A DNA stretch of 11,434 bases from Pseudomonadota bacterium (GCA_023386765.1 JAEWJD010000295.1:1-11434), one strand, 5' to 3'; shown: positions 1 through 7,779, numbered from the stretch's first letter. Translations and numbers: made by a program. The notes: generated from the sequence alone by a model not told the origin.

Positions 1-154
1 GTTTCCGCATGCGCTCTACGGCAAACACCAGCTCGCGCAGGCCGGCTTTGCGCCGGCCGACGGCATCTGGGTACTGGAAATCCAGGTACGCGATGCCGTC
101 CGCCCTGTCGGTGCCTTCTACGAGGATGTGTTGCTGCGCGAGCCGCCGCCCTGA
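1..154 (+). CDS. C-terminal fragment, possible M24-family metallopeptidase
   Basis: This is the last 50 codons of a plus-strand gene whose start lies outside the window; it is read in the frame beginning at base 2 and ends at TGA 152-154. The visible tail contains WVLEIQVRD followed by VGAFYEDVLL. In M24 (creatinase/aminopeptidase P fold) enzymes the C-terminus carries a glutamate in an IEP-like motif and, about 15 residues later, a second glutamate in an R-x-E-D-like motif, both metal ligands. The Glu in LEIQ and the Glu in YED have that spacing. This is an inference from a short piece; the catalytic core is not present. The gene converges on the M20 hydrolase gene with a 17-base gap, so the two are not co-transcribed. 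It could equally be another family with a similar tail. Confidence 0.5.
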   Translation, partial: FPHALYGKHQLAQAGFAPADGIWVLEIQVRDAVRPVGAFYEDVLLREPPP

Positions 155-168
155 CGGCAGGCATGCCG
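155..168. terminator. Small hairpin in convergent gap, weak terminator candidate
   Basis: CGGCA, a four-base loop, then TGCCG fills the gap between the stop codons of the upstream partial gene and the convergent M20 gene. The position suits a shared terminator. The stem is only 5 bp and no T-tract follows on either strand, so the call is weak. Confidence 0.25.
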
Positions 169-171
169 CGC

Positions 172-1368
172 TCACACCGGATGCGTACGCGAACAATAGG
201 CTCGGACCAGCCGGCTCCAGAAACGGACGCCATCAGGCAACAAGGCATCATTGAAGTCGTAATACGGGCTATGCAGCGGGTGCGTGCCATCATGCTCGGC
301 CGTCTTGGTGTTGCCATTGCCGATGAACACGAAACTGGCCGGCACCACCTGCTGATAGAACGAGAAATCCTCACCGGCCAGCGTGGGGGTCATGTCGCTC
401 ACCAGGCGCTGATCGCCGAAGGCCTCGGCGATCACCTGGCTGGCAAAGCGCGCCGAGGTTTCCTCGTTGATGACCGCAGGATAGCCACGGCGGAAATCAA
501 GCTCGCCCCGCCCGCCACGCAACGCCGGAATGCCTTGCGCCAGGCGGCGCATGTCGCGCTCGATCTGATCCATGGTGGCGGGATCGAAGGCGCGTACCGT
601 GCCGCACAGATGTGCGCCATCAGGCATCACGTTGTAGGCATCCCCGGCATGGATCTGCGTGATGGCCAAGACAGCAGCCTGCATGGGATCGCGCTGACGC
701 GAGATGACGCTTTGCAGAGCCTGCACCAACTCGGCACCGATCACGATGGAGTCCACCGCCTTGTGGGGCGTGGCGGTGTGCCCGCCCACCCCCTCGACGC
801 GGATATCCCACAGCGCCGTGCCCGCCATCACCGGCCCGGACCGCAAGGAGAAGGTGCCCGCTGGGAGGCCGGGCCAGTTGTGCATGCCGTAGAACACATC
901 ACAGGGGAAGCGTTCGAACAGCCCGTCCTGGATCATGGCGCGCGCGCCCGCGTTGCCGCCCTCTTCGGCCGGCTGGAACACGAACACGACCGTGCCATCG
1001 AAGTCGGGGCGGCGCGACAGCTCGCGCGCCGCGCCGAGCAACATGGCCGTATGGCCATCATGGCCGCAGCCGTGCATGCAGCCCGGACGCAGCGAACGGT
1101 GGGCAAACAGGTTTTTCTCGGTCAGCGGCAAGGCGTCCATATCGGCCCGCAGGCCGATGACGCGCCTGCCCTGGCCCGCGCGCAGGACACCCACCACGCC
1201 GGTTTTGCCGATCCCTGCGTGAACCTCCAGCCCCCAGCCAGCCAATCTCTCCGCCACCAAGGCGGCAGTCCGGTTCTCCTGGAAGGCCAGTTCGGGATGT
1301 GCATGTATCTGCCGCCGCAGTTGCACCAGGTCATCCTGCTGCGGCGTATCGTCGGTCAAGGTCTTCAC
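172..1368 (-). CDS. M20-family amidohydrolase (hippurate hydrolase / N-acyl-amino-acid deacylase type)
   Basis: This is a 398-residue enzyme, the usual length for M20D amidohydrolases, which hydrolyse N-acyl or other amide bonds of amino-acid derivatives with a two-metal centre. Visible hallmarks are RRQIHAHPELAFQE near residue 19, GLRADMDALPL at about 72-82, HGCGHDGHTAMLLGAA at 99-114 (Cys101 and His103 as expected metal ligands), FQPAEEGG at 131-138 with the catalytic Glu pair, and GMHNWP at 161-166. The dimerisation-lid segment VEGVGGHTATPHKAVDSI follows at 191-208, and AGEDFSFY near the C-terminus. No signal peptide is seen, so it should be cytosolic. The start is GTG at 1368, with an AAGAGG sequence nine bases upstream. 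It is the last gene of set A, 20 bases after a Bug binding protein gene. The exact substrate (hippurate, N-acetyl amino acid, IAA conjugate, other) cannot be read from sequence. Confidence 0.9.
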   Translation of the reverse strand: MKTLTDDTPQQDDLVQLRRQIHAHPELAFQENRTAALVAERLAGWGLEVHAGIGKTGVVGVLRAGQGRRVIGLRADMDALPLTEKNLFAHRSLRPGCMHGCGHDGHTAMLLGAARELSRRPDFDGTVVFVFQPAEEGGNAGARAMIQDGLFERFPCDVFYGMHNWPGLPAGTFSLRSGPVMAGTALWDIRVEGVGGHTATPHKAVDSIVIGAELVQALQSVISRQRDPMQAAVLAITQIHAGDAYNVMPDGAHLCGTVRAFDPATMDQIERDMRRLAQGIPALRGGRGELDFRRGYPAVINEETSARFASQVIAEAFGDQRLVSDMTPTLAGEDFSFYQQVVPASFVFIGNGNTKTAEHDGTHPLHSPYYDFNDALLPDGVRFWSRLVRAYCSRTHPV

Positions 1369-1388
1369 GGTCTGTCGCCTCTTCTGGG

Positions 1389-2381
1389 CTAATCAATGAC
1401 GATCTGGTTTTCCTGGGCGGCCTTGCGTGCACTGGAATAGGCGCGCTCGACATAGCGCCCGAACGCCTCGGCGCTCAACGGCTGCATGGCCCCGCCGATC
1501 GAAGCGATCTTGTCGGCCAGCGCCGGCTTGGCCAAGGCCGCCAGCAACGCCGCGTTGAGCTCCTGCGTCACCGCCGGGGGCAGGCCCGCCGGGCCGACCA
1601 GCCCGAACCAGGAGGGCGTATTGATGGGTGCGAGCCCCAGCTCGGTCAGGGTGGGCGTGTCGGGGAACTCAGCATCCCGTTGTTCCCCGGTCACGCCGAG
1701 CAACGACAGCCGGCCCGCACGGATCTGCGGCAACGCGACCGGCAGGTTGTCGAACATGAAATCGATCTCACCCGCCATCACCGCCCGCGACACTTCCGCC
1801 GTGCTCTTGTAGGGAACGTGGGTCATCGGCACACCACTCAGGCGGGCCAGCTGCGCCCCCATCAGATGGCCGGTGGAGCCTACGCCCGGGCTGCCATAGG
1901 TCAGCGGCGCCGTGCGCCCCTTGGCCGCCTTGACGAAAGCCTCGAAGTTGTCCGCCTGCATCGTTGGCGACGCCACCAGCACCAGCTTGACTTCGGCAAT
2001 CAGCCCCAAGGGCGTGAAATCCGCCACGGGATCATATTTTGGCTGCCCCTGGATCGCCGGGGCATTGGCGTGCGAGCTGCCATTGGCCAGACACAGCGTC
2101 AGGCCATCGGGCGCGGAACGGGCCACGGACAAGGCACCGATGACCCCGCCGCCACCGGGTTTGTTCTCCACGATGACCGTATTGCCCAGGGCGGCCGCCA
2201 GATCGGCCGCCACCAGGCGCGCCAGAATATCCGCCGTGCCGCCCGGTCCCAACGGAACCACGATCTTCACCACCTTGTCTGCCAGCGCCTGGGCCCTGAC
2301 GCCCGGCGACCAGATGCCGGCGGTCGCACCTATTGCGCCCGCCATGGCGGCCCCCATGAGTCGACGACGAGTGATCTCCAC
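1389..2381 (-). CDS. Bug/TctC-family periplasmic solute-binding protein, Tat-like signal
   Basis: This 330-residue protein belongs to the tripartite tricarboxylate transporter receptor (TctC, Bug) family, which binds small carboxylates or amino-acid-like ligands in the periplasm. Family features include KIVVPLGPGGTADILARL after the signal, VIVENKPGGGGVIGA, LTYGSPGVGSTGHLMG, THVPYKSTAEV and the FPDTPTLTELGL stretch. The N-terminus has TRRRLMGAAMAGA, a twin-arginine-like motif with a hydrophobic stretch ending near VRAQA, so Tat export is plausible. The start is GTG at 2381 with a GGGGAG box six bases upstream. It sits between the desulfhydrase-like gene (21-base gap) and the M20 gene (20-base gap), so it probably delivers the substrate those enzymes process. 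No TctA or TctB membrane partner is in the window, which is common for Bug proteins. The ligand is unknown. Confidence 0.92.
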   Translation of the reverse strand: MEITRRRLMGAAMAGAIGATAGIWSPGVRAQALADKVVKIVVPLGPGGTADILARLVAADLAAALGNTVIVENKPGGGGVIGALSVARSAPDGLTLCLANGSSHANAPAIQGQPKYDPVADFTPLGLIAEVKLVLVASPTMQADNFEAFVKAAKGRTAPLTYGSPGVGSTGHLMGAQLARLSGVPMTHVPYKSTAEVSRAVMAGEIDFMFDNLPVALPQIRAGRLSLLGVTGEQRDAEFPDTPTLTELGLAPINTPSWFGLVGPAGLPPAVTQELNAALLAALAKPALADKIASIGGAMQPLSAEAFGRYVERAYSSARKAAQENQIVID

Positions 2382-2402
2382 AGTACTCTCCCCTTTCTCT
2401 TG

Positions 2403-3479
2403 TTATCCCATCGCGCCGACGCTCTGGCCGGCTGGTTCATGACGGCCCGTCTCGGCCTGAAACTCCGGGCCGTAGGCGAACACCGCCGGCAGCCCCCCGG
2501 TGTGGATGAAAACCACCCGCGCACCGGCTTCGATCTCGCCTTGCTCACGCAACCGCAACAACCCGGCAAACGCCTTGCCGGTGTACACCGGGTCCAGCAG
2601 CAGTCCGTCGGTACGCGCAACCTGCATCAGCAAACGCAGGAGGCCGGCATCCGGCAGCCCATAGGCGGTGCCCACATTGCCGTCGAAGACTTCCACGTCG
2701 CGCTCGGCCACCACCGGTTCCCGGTCCAGCAGCGCGGCCAGCGCGGCACAATGCGCGCGCACGCGCGGGTGCTGCGCCCGCGGGTCGCGACGCACGCTCA
2801 CCCCCAGGACCCGGGCTTGCGAGCCCAGGCTACGCAGGCCGAACAGCAGGCCGGCCTGCGTCTGTCCGCTACCTGAAGCCAGCACATAGTGCGTAGCGTT
2901 CCCCTGCTGCGCCAGCAACTCCTCGGCCGCATGCAAATACCCCACGCTGCCCAAGGGCGGGCTGTCCGGGCGCAGCGGAATGAGGTATGGCACTTCGCCC
3001 TGCGCACGGTAGCGGGCGGCGATCTCGCGAATGGCGGCATCGGCGCCCATCTCATCATCCAGCCCGGCATATAGGCTTACCGACGCACCATACATATCGC
3101 CCAGCAGCACGTTGCCCGACTGGCGGTAAAACGGGCTGTCCATGCTTGGCACCCGGTTCTCCAGCTGAACGTGGCAGCGCAGGCCTAGCCGGGCGGCAGC
3201 CGCCGCCGTGGCACGGGTGTAATTGGACTGAATCGCGCCGGTCACCAGCACCAGGGTGGCCCCTTGCGCAAGCGCCTGACCGAAGTAGTACTCCAGCTGA
3301 CGGATCTTGTTGCCGCCCAAGGCCAGGCCGGTCAGGTCATCGCGCTTGACCCGCAGGTCAAGCGCCAGCTCGCGCCCAAGGTTGGGCATCGGCTCCAGCG
3401 GCGTGGGCGTCAAGGCCAGCACCGCCCGGGGCAAATCGATGTTCAAGGTCGCGCAGGCTTGGCGACAGGACTCCTGCAT
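2403..3479 (-). CDS. PLP-dependent D-cysteine desulfhydrase / ACC deaminase family enzyme
   Basis: This is a fold-type II PLP enzyme. Characterised members turn D-cysteine into pyruvate, sulfide and ammonia, open 1-aminocyclopropane-1-carboxylate, or cleave L-cysteate. From the chosen start it has 358 residues. Seen motifs are TPTPLEPMPNL (25-34), LGGNKIRQLEYYFG with the expected Schiff-base Lys58, GAIQSNY with Ser85, a phosphate-loop-like ASGSGQTQAG (201-210), Tyr273, DPVYTGKAFAGLL with Tyr299, and FIHTGGLPAVFAY (324-336). The Lys58-Ser85 and Tyr273-Tyr299 spacings fit the family. VYTGK rather than VYEGK favours the desulfhydrase/cysteate lyase branch over true ACC deaminase. An upstream in-frame ATG at 3542 would add 21 residues, but the ATG at 3479 has GGAG five bases before it and fits the family N-terminus better. 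It is the first gene of set A. Substrate assignment is inference. Confidence 0.88.
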   Translation of the reverse strand: MQESCRQACATLNIDLPRAVLALTPTPLEPMPNLGRELALDLRVKRDDLTGLALGGNKIRQLEYYFGQALAQGATLVLVTGAIQSNYTRATAAAAARLGLRCHVQLENRVPSMDSPFYRQSGNVLLGDMYGASVSLYAGLDDEMGADAAIREIAARYRAQGEVPYLIPLRPDSPPLGSVGYLHAAEELLAQQGNATHYVLASGSGQTQAGLLFGLRSLGSQARVLGVSVRRDPRAQHPRVRAHCAALAALLDREPVVAERDVEVFDGNVGTAYGLPDAGLLRLLMQVARTDGLLLDPVYTGKAFAGLLRLREQGEIEAGARVVFIHTGGLPAVFAYGPEFQAETGRHEPAGQSVGAMG

Positions 3480-3582
3480 GGCGGCTCCGGCGTCGGCTAT
3501 CGGGTAGGCGCACATTCCAGCACAGTTCGCGCGCCGCTTCATGAATCAACCTATTCAGGAATGCATAGCCCCCGCCGCGTGT
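3480..3582 (-). promoter_or_regulatory. Intergenic region upstream of set A, probable promoter/operator
   Basis: These 103 bases separate the LysR-type gene from the desulfhydrase-like gene and are the only sizeable gap upstream of set A. An AT-rich core at about 3541-3567 contains GAAT/ATTC repeats, including the dyad ATTCAGGAAT (3553-3562) next to GAATCAACCTATTC (3543-3556). LysR-type regulators often bind short AT-flanked dyads, so this is a plausible operator for the regulator encoded next door. No clear -35/-10 pair stands out, and part of the segment would be coding if the longer start at 3542 were used. Confidence 0.3.
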
Positions 3583-4527
3583 TCAGGGCCTGGCCGGCGA
3601 CTGCAGAAAATGGATGAAACTGCGCAGGGCCTGATGGGCGATCTCATGGCGCGGATAGATGAGATAACAGTCCCAGTACATGGGCTCGGCAAGCTGCAGC
3701 ACCTGCAGGCCGTCCGGCACATCCGGCAGGCAGCGCGCATCGACCAGCGTCACACCGGCGCCGCAGGACACCAACTGCAGCGCGGTGCGCTGATTGCAGG
3801 CCTCGATAACCAGTTCAGGCGTCAATCCCTGGCTGGCGAACCTGGCGTCGACGATATGGCGAAACGGGCTGTCGGCCAGCAGCCCGACCAGGCGCTGCTC
3901 CGCCAGCTCCTGCCAGGTGACCACACCACCCTGCCCCAGCGGCGTGCCGCGAGGTGCGACGGCCACCACGGCCCGCCGCTCCAGCAAACTGCAGCGCACG
4001 TCGGTGCGCGCCTGGGCGTTGGCGCCGATGCCCAGGTCGAAGCGTCCGGTACCCACCGCATCCATCACCTGGGCCATTCCGCCCGTCTCGATCTCCAGTC
4101 TCAGGTTGGGATGCTGCGCCGAGAATCGCCCCACCGCATGCCCCACCAGCGTATCGAGAAAGACCGGCAGGCAGATGATGCGGATACGCCCCAGTTGCTG
4201 GCTGCGGATGGCCGCCGCGCTGCGGCCGATCTCTTTGAGGCCATCCGACATGCGCGCCACGATCTCGAACAGGCGATGCGCATCCGCGGTCGGCTTCATC
4301 CGATTGCCGTCACGAGTGAACAGCGCGAAGCCGATCTCCTGCTCCATGGCGCCAATGGCCCGGCTGACCGAAGGCTGCGACACCCCCATTGCCTGGGCCG
4401 CCGCCATGGTCGAGTGCAACAGCATCACATGCCGGAAGCACTCCACGTGGCGGAAAGTCAGCTGAAAATCCCCATGCCCCGGTAGCGGCCCGCTGGCGCC
4501 GGCCACTCCGTCTCTGGCCGTGTCCAT
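3583..4527 (-). CDS. LysR-family transcriptional regulator
   Basis: This 314-residue protein, the typical LTTR length, should act as a cytoplasmic tetrameric DNA-binding regulator responding to a small metabolite. The winged helix-turn-helix spans about residues 23-82: FRHVECFRHVMLLHSTMAAA, then SQPSVSRAIGAMEQEIG and LFTRDGNRMKPT. The effector domain follows from about residue 100 (GRIRIICLPVFLDTLVG) and includes GRFDLGIGA, typical of the inducer-binding region. The N-terminal 20 residues before the helix are longer than usual, but the ATG at 4527 has AGGAG six bases upstream. It lies on the same strand as its neighbours, 89 bases after the lyase gene and 103 bases before set A, instead of the common divergent layout. 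It may control set A, set B or both. The inducer is unknown but likely a substrate or intermediate of these enzymes. Confidence 0.93.
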   Translation of the reverse strand: MDTARDGVAGASGPLPGHGDFQLTFRHVECFRHVMLLHSTMAAAQAMGVSQPSVSRAIGAMEQEIGFALFTRDGNRMKPTADAHRLFEIVARMSDGLKEIGRSAAAIRSQQLGRIRIICLPVFLDTLVGHAVGRFSAQHPNLRLEIETGGMAQVMDAVGTGRFDLGIGANAQARTDVRCSLLERRAVVAVAPRGTPLGQGGVVTWQELAEQRLVGLLADSPFRHIVDARFASQGLTPELVIEACNQRTALQLVSCGAGVTLVDARCLPDVPDGLQVLQLAEPMYWDCYLIYPRHEIAHQALRSFIHFLQSPARP

Positions 4528-4562
4528 TGCTTTCTCCTGGCAGCGGCGATGATGGTCGAGAT

Positions 4563-4580
4563 CGGCAGCACATGCTGCCG
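4563..4580. promoter_or_regulatory. 18-bp dyad upstream of the LysR-type gene
   Basis: CGGCAGCA and TGCTGCCG are perfect 8-bp inverted arms around a CA centre, in the gap between the lyase stop and the LysR-type start. No T-tract follows on the minus strand, so a classic terminator is unlikely. An autoregulatory operator or a transcript hairpin that trims expression between the lyase and the regulator are both possible. Confidence 0.35.
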
Positions 4581-4616
4581 GCGGACATCATAACGGCAGG
4601 CCGGGATCCGGTCGCT

Positions 4617-5540
4617 TCAGTTCGTCAACGGCAAATAGCCAGGCGGCAGGCCGGCCAGGGCCACGCCGCCGCGCAGCGTCTCCTCGGGCAACCCTGCGGC
4701 CAGGGGCGCCCGGGCGGCAATCAGGGCGGCCAGATCGATGCCGCAGTCAAAGCCCATGCTCTGCAGCATGAAGACCAGGTCCTCGGTCACGATGTTGCCC
4801 GATGCGCCCGGGGCAAAGGGGCAGCCGCCCAGTCCGCCCAGGCAGGCATCGAAGGCACGGATGCCTTCGTCCAATCCGGCCAGCGCATTGGCCAAGCCCA
4901 GCCCCATGGTGTCATGCAGATGCAGTTTCGTCAGCCGTGCTCCCACGGCATCCTGCGTCGCACGTACCGCCTCGCGCACGCTGCCCGGGTGGGCATAGCC
5001 CACCGTGTCGGCCAAGGACAGCTCATCGACGCCAACCTGGGCCAGGGCCCGGCCGACCTCAGCCACCCGCGCAACGGGCACGCTGCCCTCAAGCGAGCAA
5101 CCGAACGCCGTCGCCAACGCGGCATCGACCCGCACCGCGCGAGGCTGGGCACGCAACCAGTCGACCACGGCGGCCACCGCATCGACCTGCCCTTGCGTGC
5201 TTTTGTTGACATTGGCGCGGCTGTGCGTGTCGCTGACCGACACGGGAATGGCGATCACATGGGCACCGGCCTCATAAGCGGCAATCGCCCCTTTGAGATT
5301 GCAGGCCAGCGCGCAAACGGTCAGGCCGTCGATCTTCAGCACCTGCGGCAACAGCAGGCCGGTCTGCGCCATCTGTGGCACCAGGCGAGGCGACACGAAG
5401 CTGCCGACCTCGATCTCGCGCACCCCGGCAGCAGCCATCTGCCGTATCCATTGCAGGCGCGTTTCCAGGTCCATCTCGCCGCGCGCGATCTGCAGCCCGT
5501 CGCGCGGGCCCACTTCGCAGATACGGATCGCTTCACCCAT
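4617..5540 (-). CDS. Hydroxymethylglutaryl-CoA lyase family enzyme
   Basis: This is a 307-residue TIM-barrel lyase of the HMGL-like family. HMG-CoA lyase itself splits 3-hydroxy-3-methylglutaryl-CoA into acetyl-CoA and acetoacetate in leucine breakdown; relatives cleave other 3-hydroxyacyl-CoAs. Residues matching the known active site are present: EVGPRDGLQ (Arg13, Asp14), IEVGSFVSPR (Glu44), HLHDTMG with His207 and His209 as metal ligands, and the signature GGLGGCPFAPGASGNIVTED with Cys240 and Asn249. The full catalytic set suggests an active lyase. The ATG at 5540 has an AGGAGGGG box four bases upstream that overlaps the stop of the preceding Bug gene (11-base gap), so translation may be coupled. 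It probably acts on the CoA ester made by the upstream CoA-transferase. True HMG-CoA specificity is not certain: no methylglutaconyl or methylcrotonyl enzymes accompany it here. Confidence 0.9.
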   Translation of the reverse strand: MGEAIRICEVGPRDGLQIARGEMDLETRLQWIRQMAAAGVREIEVGSFVSPRLVPQMAQTGLLLPQVLKIDGLTVCALACNLKGAIAAYEAGAHVIAIPVSVSDTHSRANVNKSTQGQVDAVAAVVDWLRAQPRAVRVDAALATAFGCSLEGSVPVARVAEVGRALAQVGVDELSLADTVGYAHPGSVREAVRATQDAVGARLTKLHLHDTMGLGLANALAGLDEGIRAFDACLGGLGGCPFAPGASGNIVTEDLVFMLQSMGFDCGIDLAALIAARAPLAAGLPEETLRGGVALAGLPPGYLPLTN

Positions 5541-5551
5541 GATGCCCCTCC

Positions 5552-6517
5552 TTACTGTTGGATCTCGATGCCGGCGCTGGCGATGGTGTCGCGCGCCTTG
5601 GCGATATCGGCTGCGATCAGGTCAGCGAAGTCCTGCGGCGTGCCGGGCTGTGCCTGCAGCCCCTGCGTCGCCAGCGCTTCCCGGACATCCGAGCGCGTGA
5701 GCAGCTTGTTGAAATCCGTGTTCAGGCGCTCCACCACGGCAGCGGGCGTACCCGCGGGGGTCAGCACACCGTAGTAGGTCACGACGCTGTAATCGGGATA
5801 ACCCAGTTCGGCCACCGTCGGCACCTCCGGCAACGAAGGATTGCGCTCGGGCGAGGTCACGGCCAGCGCGCGCACCTTGCCCGCCTTGAGCAGGCCCGCC
5901 GCCGACGAAATCGACGAACCGGCGAAATCCACGTGCCCGCCCATCAGGTCAGCCAGGGCCGGCGCCGATCCCTTGTAAGGCACGTGCTGCATCTTGAAGC
6001 CGGCGTCACGCTGCAGCATCTCCATGCCAATGTGCACGCCGCCACCGGTGCCGGAGGTGCCATACGACAGATGACCCGGGCGGCTCTTGGCCGCCGCGAT
6101 CACCTCGGGCAGCGTGCGATAGGGCGAGCTGTCCGCCACCAGAAGCACCATGGGGGTAGTCGCCACCAAGGCCACCGGCACCAGATCCTTGATGGGGTCA
6201 TAGGCGACCTTCATCAGCAGCGGGATCAGCGTCACGTTGTCGGTCTGACCGATCACCAGGTCGTGACCCTGCGCCGGCGCGCGCGCCGCCGCGGCCCGCC
6301 CCAGCGGGGAACCCGCGCCCGGCCGGTTCTCCGGGACGACCGACCAGCCATTGAGCTCATGCAGCTTATTGCCCAGCAGGCGGGCGATGTAGTCGGTACC
6401 ACCGCCAGGTGTGGCGGGGATGATGATGCGGATCGATTTGCTGGGGTAATCCTGCGCCAGCGCCTGGCCCTGACAGGCCAGTGCCATGGCAGTCACGGCA
6501 AGTAGTTTGCGAATCAT
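5552..6517 (-). CDS. Bug/TctC-family periplasmic solute-binding protein, Sec signal
   Basis: This second TctC/Bug receptor has 321 residues. The N-terminus MIRKLLAVTAMALACQGQAL ends in an ALA-Q Sec-type cleavage site, and the mature part begins QDYPSKSIRIIIP. Family motifs are ATPGGGTDYIARLLG, PENRPGAGSPLGRAA, YGTSGTGGGVHIGMEML, HVPYKGSAPALADLMGGHVD and LPEVPTVAELGYPDY. The start at 6517 is preceded by GAGGAGA five bases upstream. It lies 62 bases after the CoA-transferase gene and 11 bases before the lyase gene, so its ligand is probably the carboxylate those enzymes activate and cleave. It is clearly different in sequence and export signal from the other Bug protein in the window, so the two are not a recent duplication. 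No TctAB membrane subunits are visible. Confidence 0.93.
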   Translation of the reverse strand: MIRKLLAVTAMALACQGQALAQDYPSKSIRIIIPATPGGGTDYIARLLGNKLHELNGWSVVPENRPGAGSPLGRAAAARAPAQGHDLVIGQTDNVTLIPLLMKVAYDPIKDLVPVALVATTPMVLLVADSSPYRTLPEVIAAAKSRPGHLSYGTSGTGGGVHIGMEMLQRDAGFKMQHVPYKGSAPALADLMGGHVDFAGSSISSAAGLLKAGKVRALAVTSPERNPSLPEVPTVAELGYPDYSVVTYYGVLTPAGTPAAVVERLNTDFNKLLTRSDVREALATQGLQAQPGTPQDFADLIAADIAKARDTIASAGIEIQQ

Positions 6518-6579
6518 AGTTGTCTCCTCGGAGATGAGGGCAGGCGCCGGGCTCTGACGTCCCGGTCACCCGCCAAGGT

Positions 6580-7779
6580 TCAGGCGCCGATCACACCGGC
6601 ATCGCGCAGGGCCTGGATCCGCGCGGCATCCATCCCCAGCGAAGCCAGAATGTCGGCGTTCTGGCCGCCCTGCACCGGCGGGTCCAGGCGTTTACCCACT
6701 TTCTGGCCATCGAATTCGATCGGCAGGGCGGCCGCCGAAATCTCGCCGCCGCCCGGCAGGCGGGTCGGAATCAGCGCGCCGCGCGCCTGCAGGTGCTCGT
6801 CGTCCAGCAACTCATGCGGCTGGCGTATCGGGCCGTACGACAGGTTGGCCGCCTCCAGCGCCTCGCACAGCTCTGCCGTTTTCCAGTGCTTCAGGATCCC
6901 GGCTACCCCGGGCACCAGCCAGGGGCGCGCGGCCTCGCGATCCACCGCCGTCGCCCGCCGCGGATCGCTGCCCCCCTCCGGCGGCAGGAAACGCTCGGCG
7001 AAATTGCGCCACTGGGCATCACCCACCACGGCCACGAACACCCGCCCGTCTGCGGTATCGAAAATGTCGTACACCCCCCATGGCGGGCGACGTTCGGCAC
7101 CCATGGGACGCGGCGCCTGACCGGTCAACTGGAACTGAGCGATGAACTGCGCCACCAGCAGCAGGTTGTTCTCGAACAGGCCGGAGCGCACATGCCGCCC
7201 CTTGCCCGTGGCATGGCGCTCCTGCAGCGCAGCCAGCGCACCGACCACGCCGAAAGTGCCGCCCAGGATATCGTTGACCGAGGCGGCCACGCGCTGCGGC
7301 GTGCCATCTCCGCCGTTGATGTACGCCAGGCCGCCCATCATCTGCACCACTTCATCGAGCGCGGTACGGTTCTTGTAGGGCCCGGACAGAAAACCCTTGA
7401 GCGATACGTAGATCAGCCCCGGGTTCTGCGCCGCCAACGAGGCGTAGTCCAGGCCGTACTGGTCCAGGCCGCCATCACGGAAGTTTTCCACCAGCATGTC
7501 GGAACGCAGCGCCAGATCGCGCACGATCTGCTGTCCTTCGGGCGACTTCAGGTCCACCGCCAGGCTTTGCTTGTTGCGGTTGAACACCGGGAAATAACCG
7601 CTGCCCGAGCCGCGTAGACGCCGCGTGCGATCACCCTCGATCGGCTCGACCTTGATCACCTCCGCGCCCAGATCGGCCAGCACCAGCCCGGCCGCCGGGC
7701 CCATGATCATATGAGAAAGCTCCAGCACCTTGATGCCGCGCAGCGGCAAGCTGTCCGCTGACATGAATGCAGTGGGCAT
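6580..7779 (-). CDS. Class III (CaiB/BaiF/Frc) CoA-transferase
   Basis: This 399-residue enzyme belongs to the class III CoA-transferases, which move CoA between carboxylic acids (formyl-, carnitine-, citramalate-, mesaconate-type enzymes) through an aspartyl-CoA intermediate. Visible features are LRGIKVLELSHMIMGPAAG, LADLGAEVIKVEP, GYFPVFNRNKQSLAVDLKSP, LVENFRDGGLDQYGLDY and SGPYKNRTALDEVVQMMGG, in which Asp142 stands at the catalytic aspartate position. The RPPWGVYD and DGRVFVAVVGDAQW stretches are typical of the second domain. An in-frame TTG at 7791 could add four residues, but the ATG at 7779 has GGAGG five bases upstream and is preferred. It is the first gene of set B. With the lyase two genes on, it suggests activation of a dicarboxylate or hydroxy-acid followed by C-C cleavage. 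Acceptor and donor cannot be named. Confidence 0.92.
   Translation of the reverse strand: MPTAFMSADSLPLRGIKVLELSHMIMGPAAGLVLADLGAEVIKVEPIEGDRTRRLRGSGSGYFPVFNRNKQSLAVDLKSPEGQQIVRDLALRSDMLVENFRDGGLDQYGLDYASLAAQNPGLIYVSLKGFLSGPYKNRTALDEVVQMMGGLAYINGGDGTPQRVAASVNDILGGTFGVVGALAALQERHATGKGRHVRSGLFENNLLLVAQFIAQFQLTGQAPRPMGAERRPPWGVYDIFDTADGRVFVAVVGDAQWRNFAERFLPPEGGSDPRRATAVDREAARPWLVPGVAGILKHWKTAELCEALEAANLSYGPIRQPHELLDDEHLQARGALIPTRLPGGGEISAAALPIEFDGQKVGKRLDPPVQGGQNADILASLGMDAARIQALRDAGVIGA

Noticed and set aside
163..1392. Long plus-strand open frame (409 codons) opposite the M20 gene
   Set aside because: It is an antisense shadow of high-GC coding DNA, His/Arg/Gln-rich with no motifs; the minus-strand frame has full M20 catalytic motifs.
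1299..2876. Plus-strand open frame of 525 codons
   Set aside because: It spans parts of three well-supported minus-strand genes and their junctions, with low-complexity Arg/Gln/His composition and no domain.
3541..6505. Plus-strand open frames opposite the LysR, lyase and second Bug genes
   Set aside because: They are antisense to genes with clear family motifs, signal peptide and ribosome binding sites; the products show no recognisable features.
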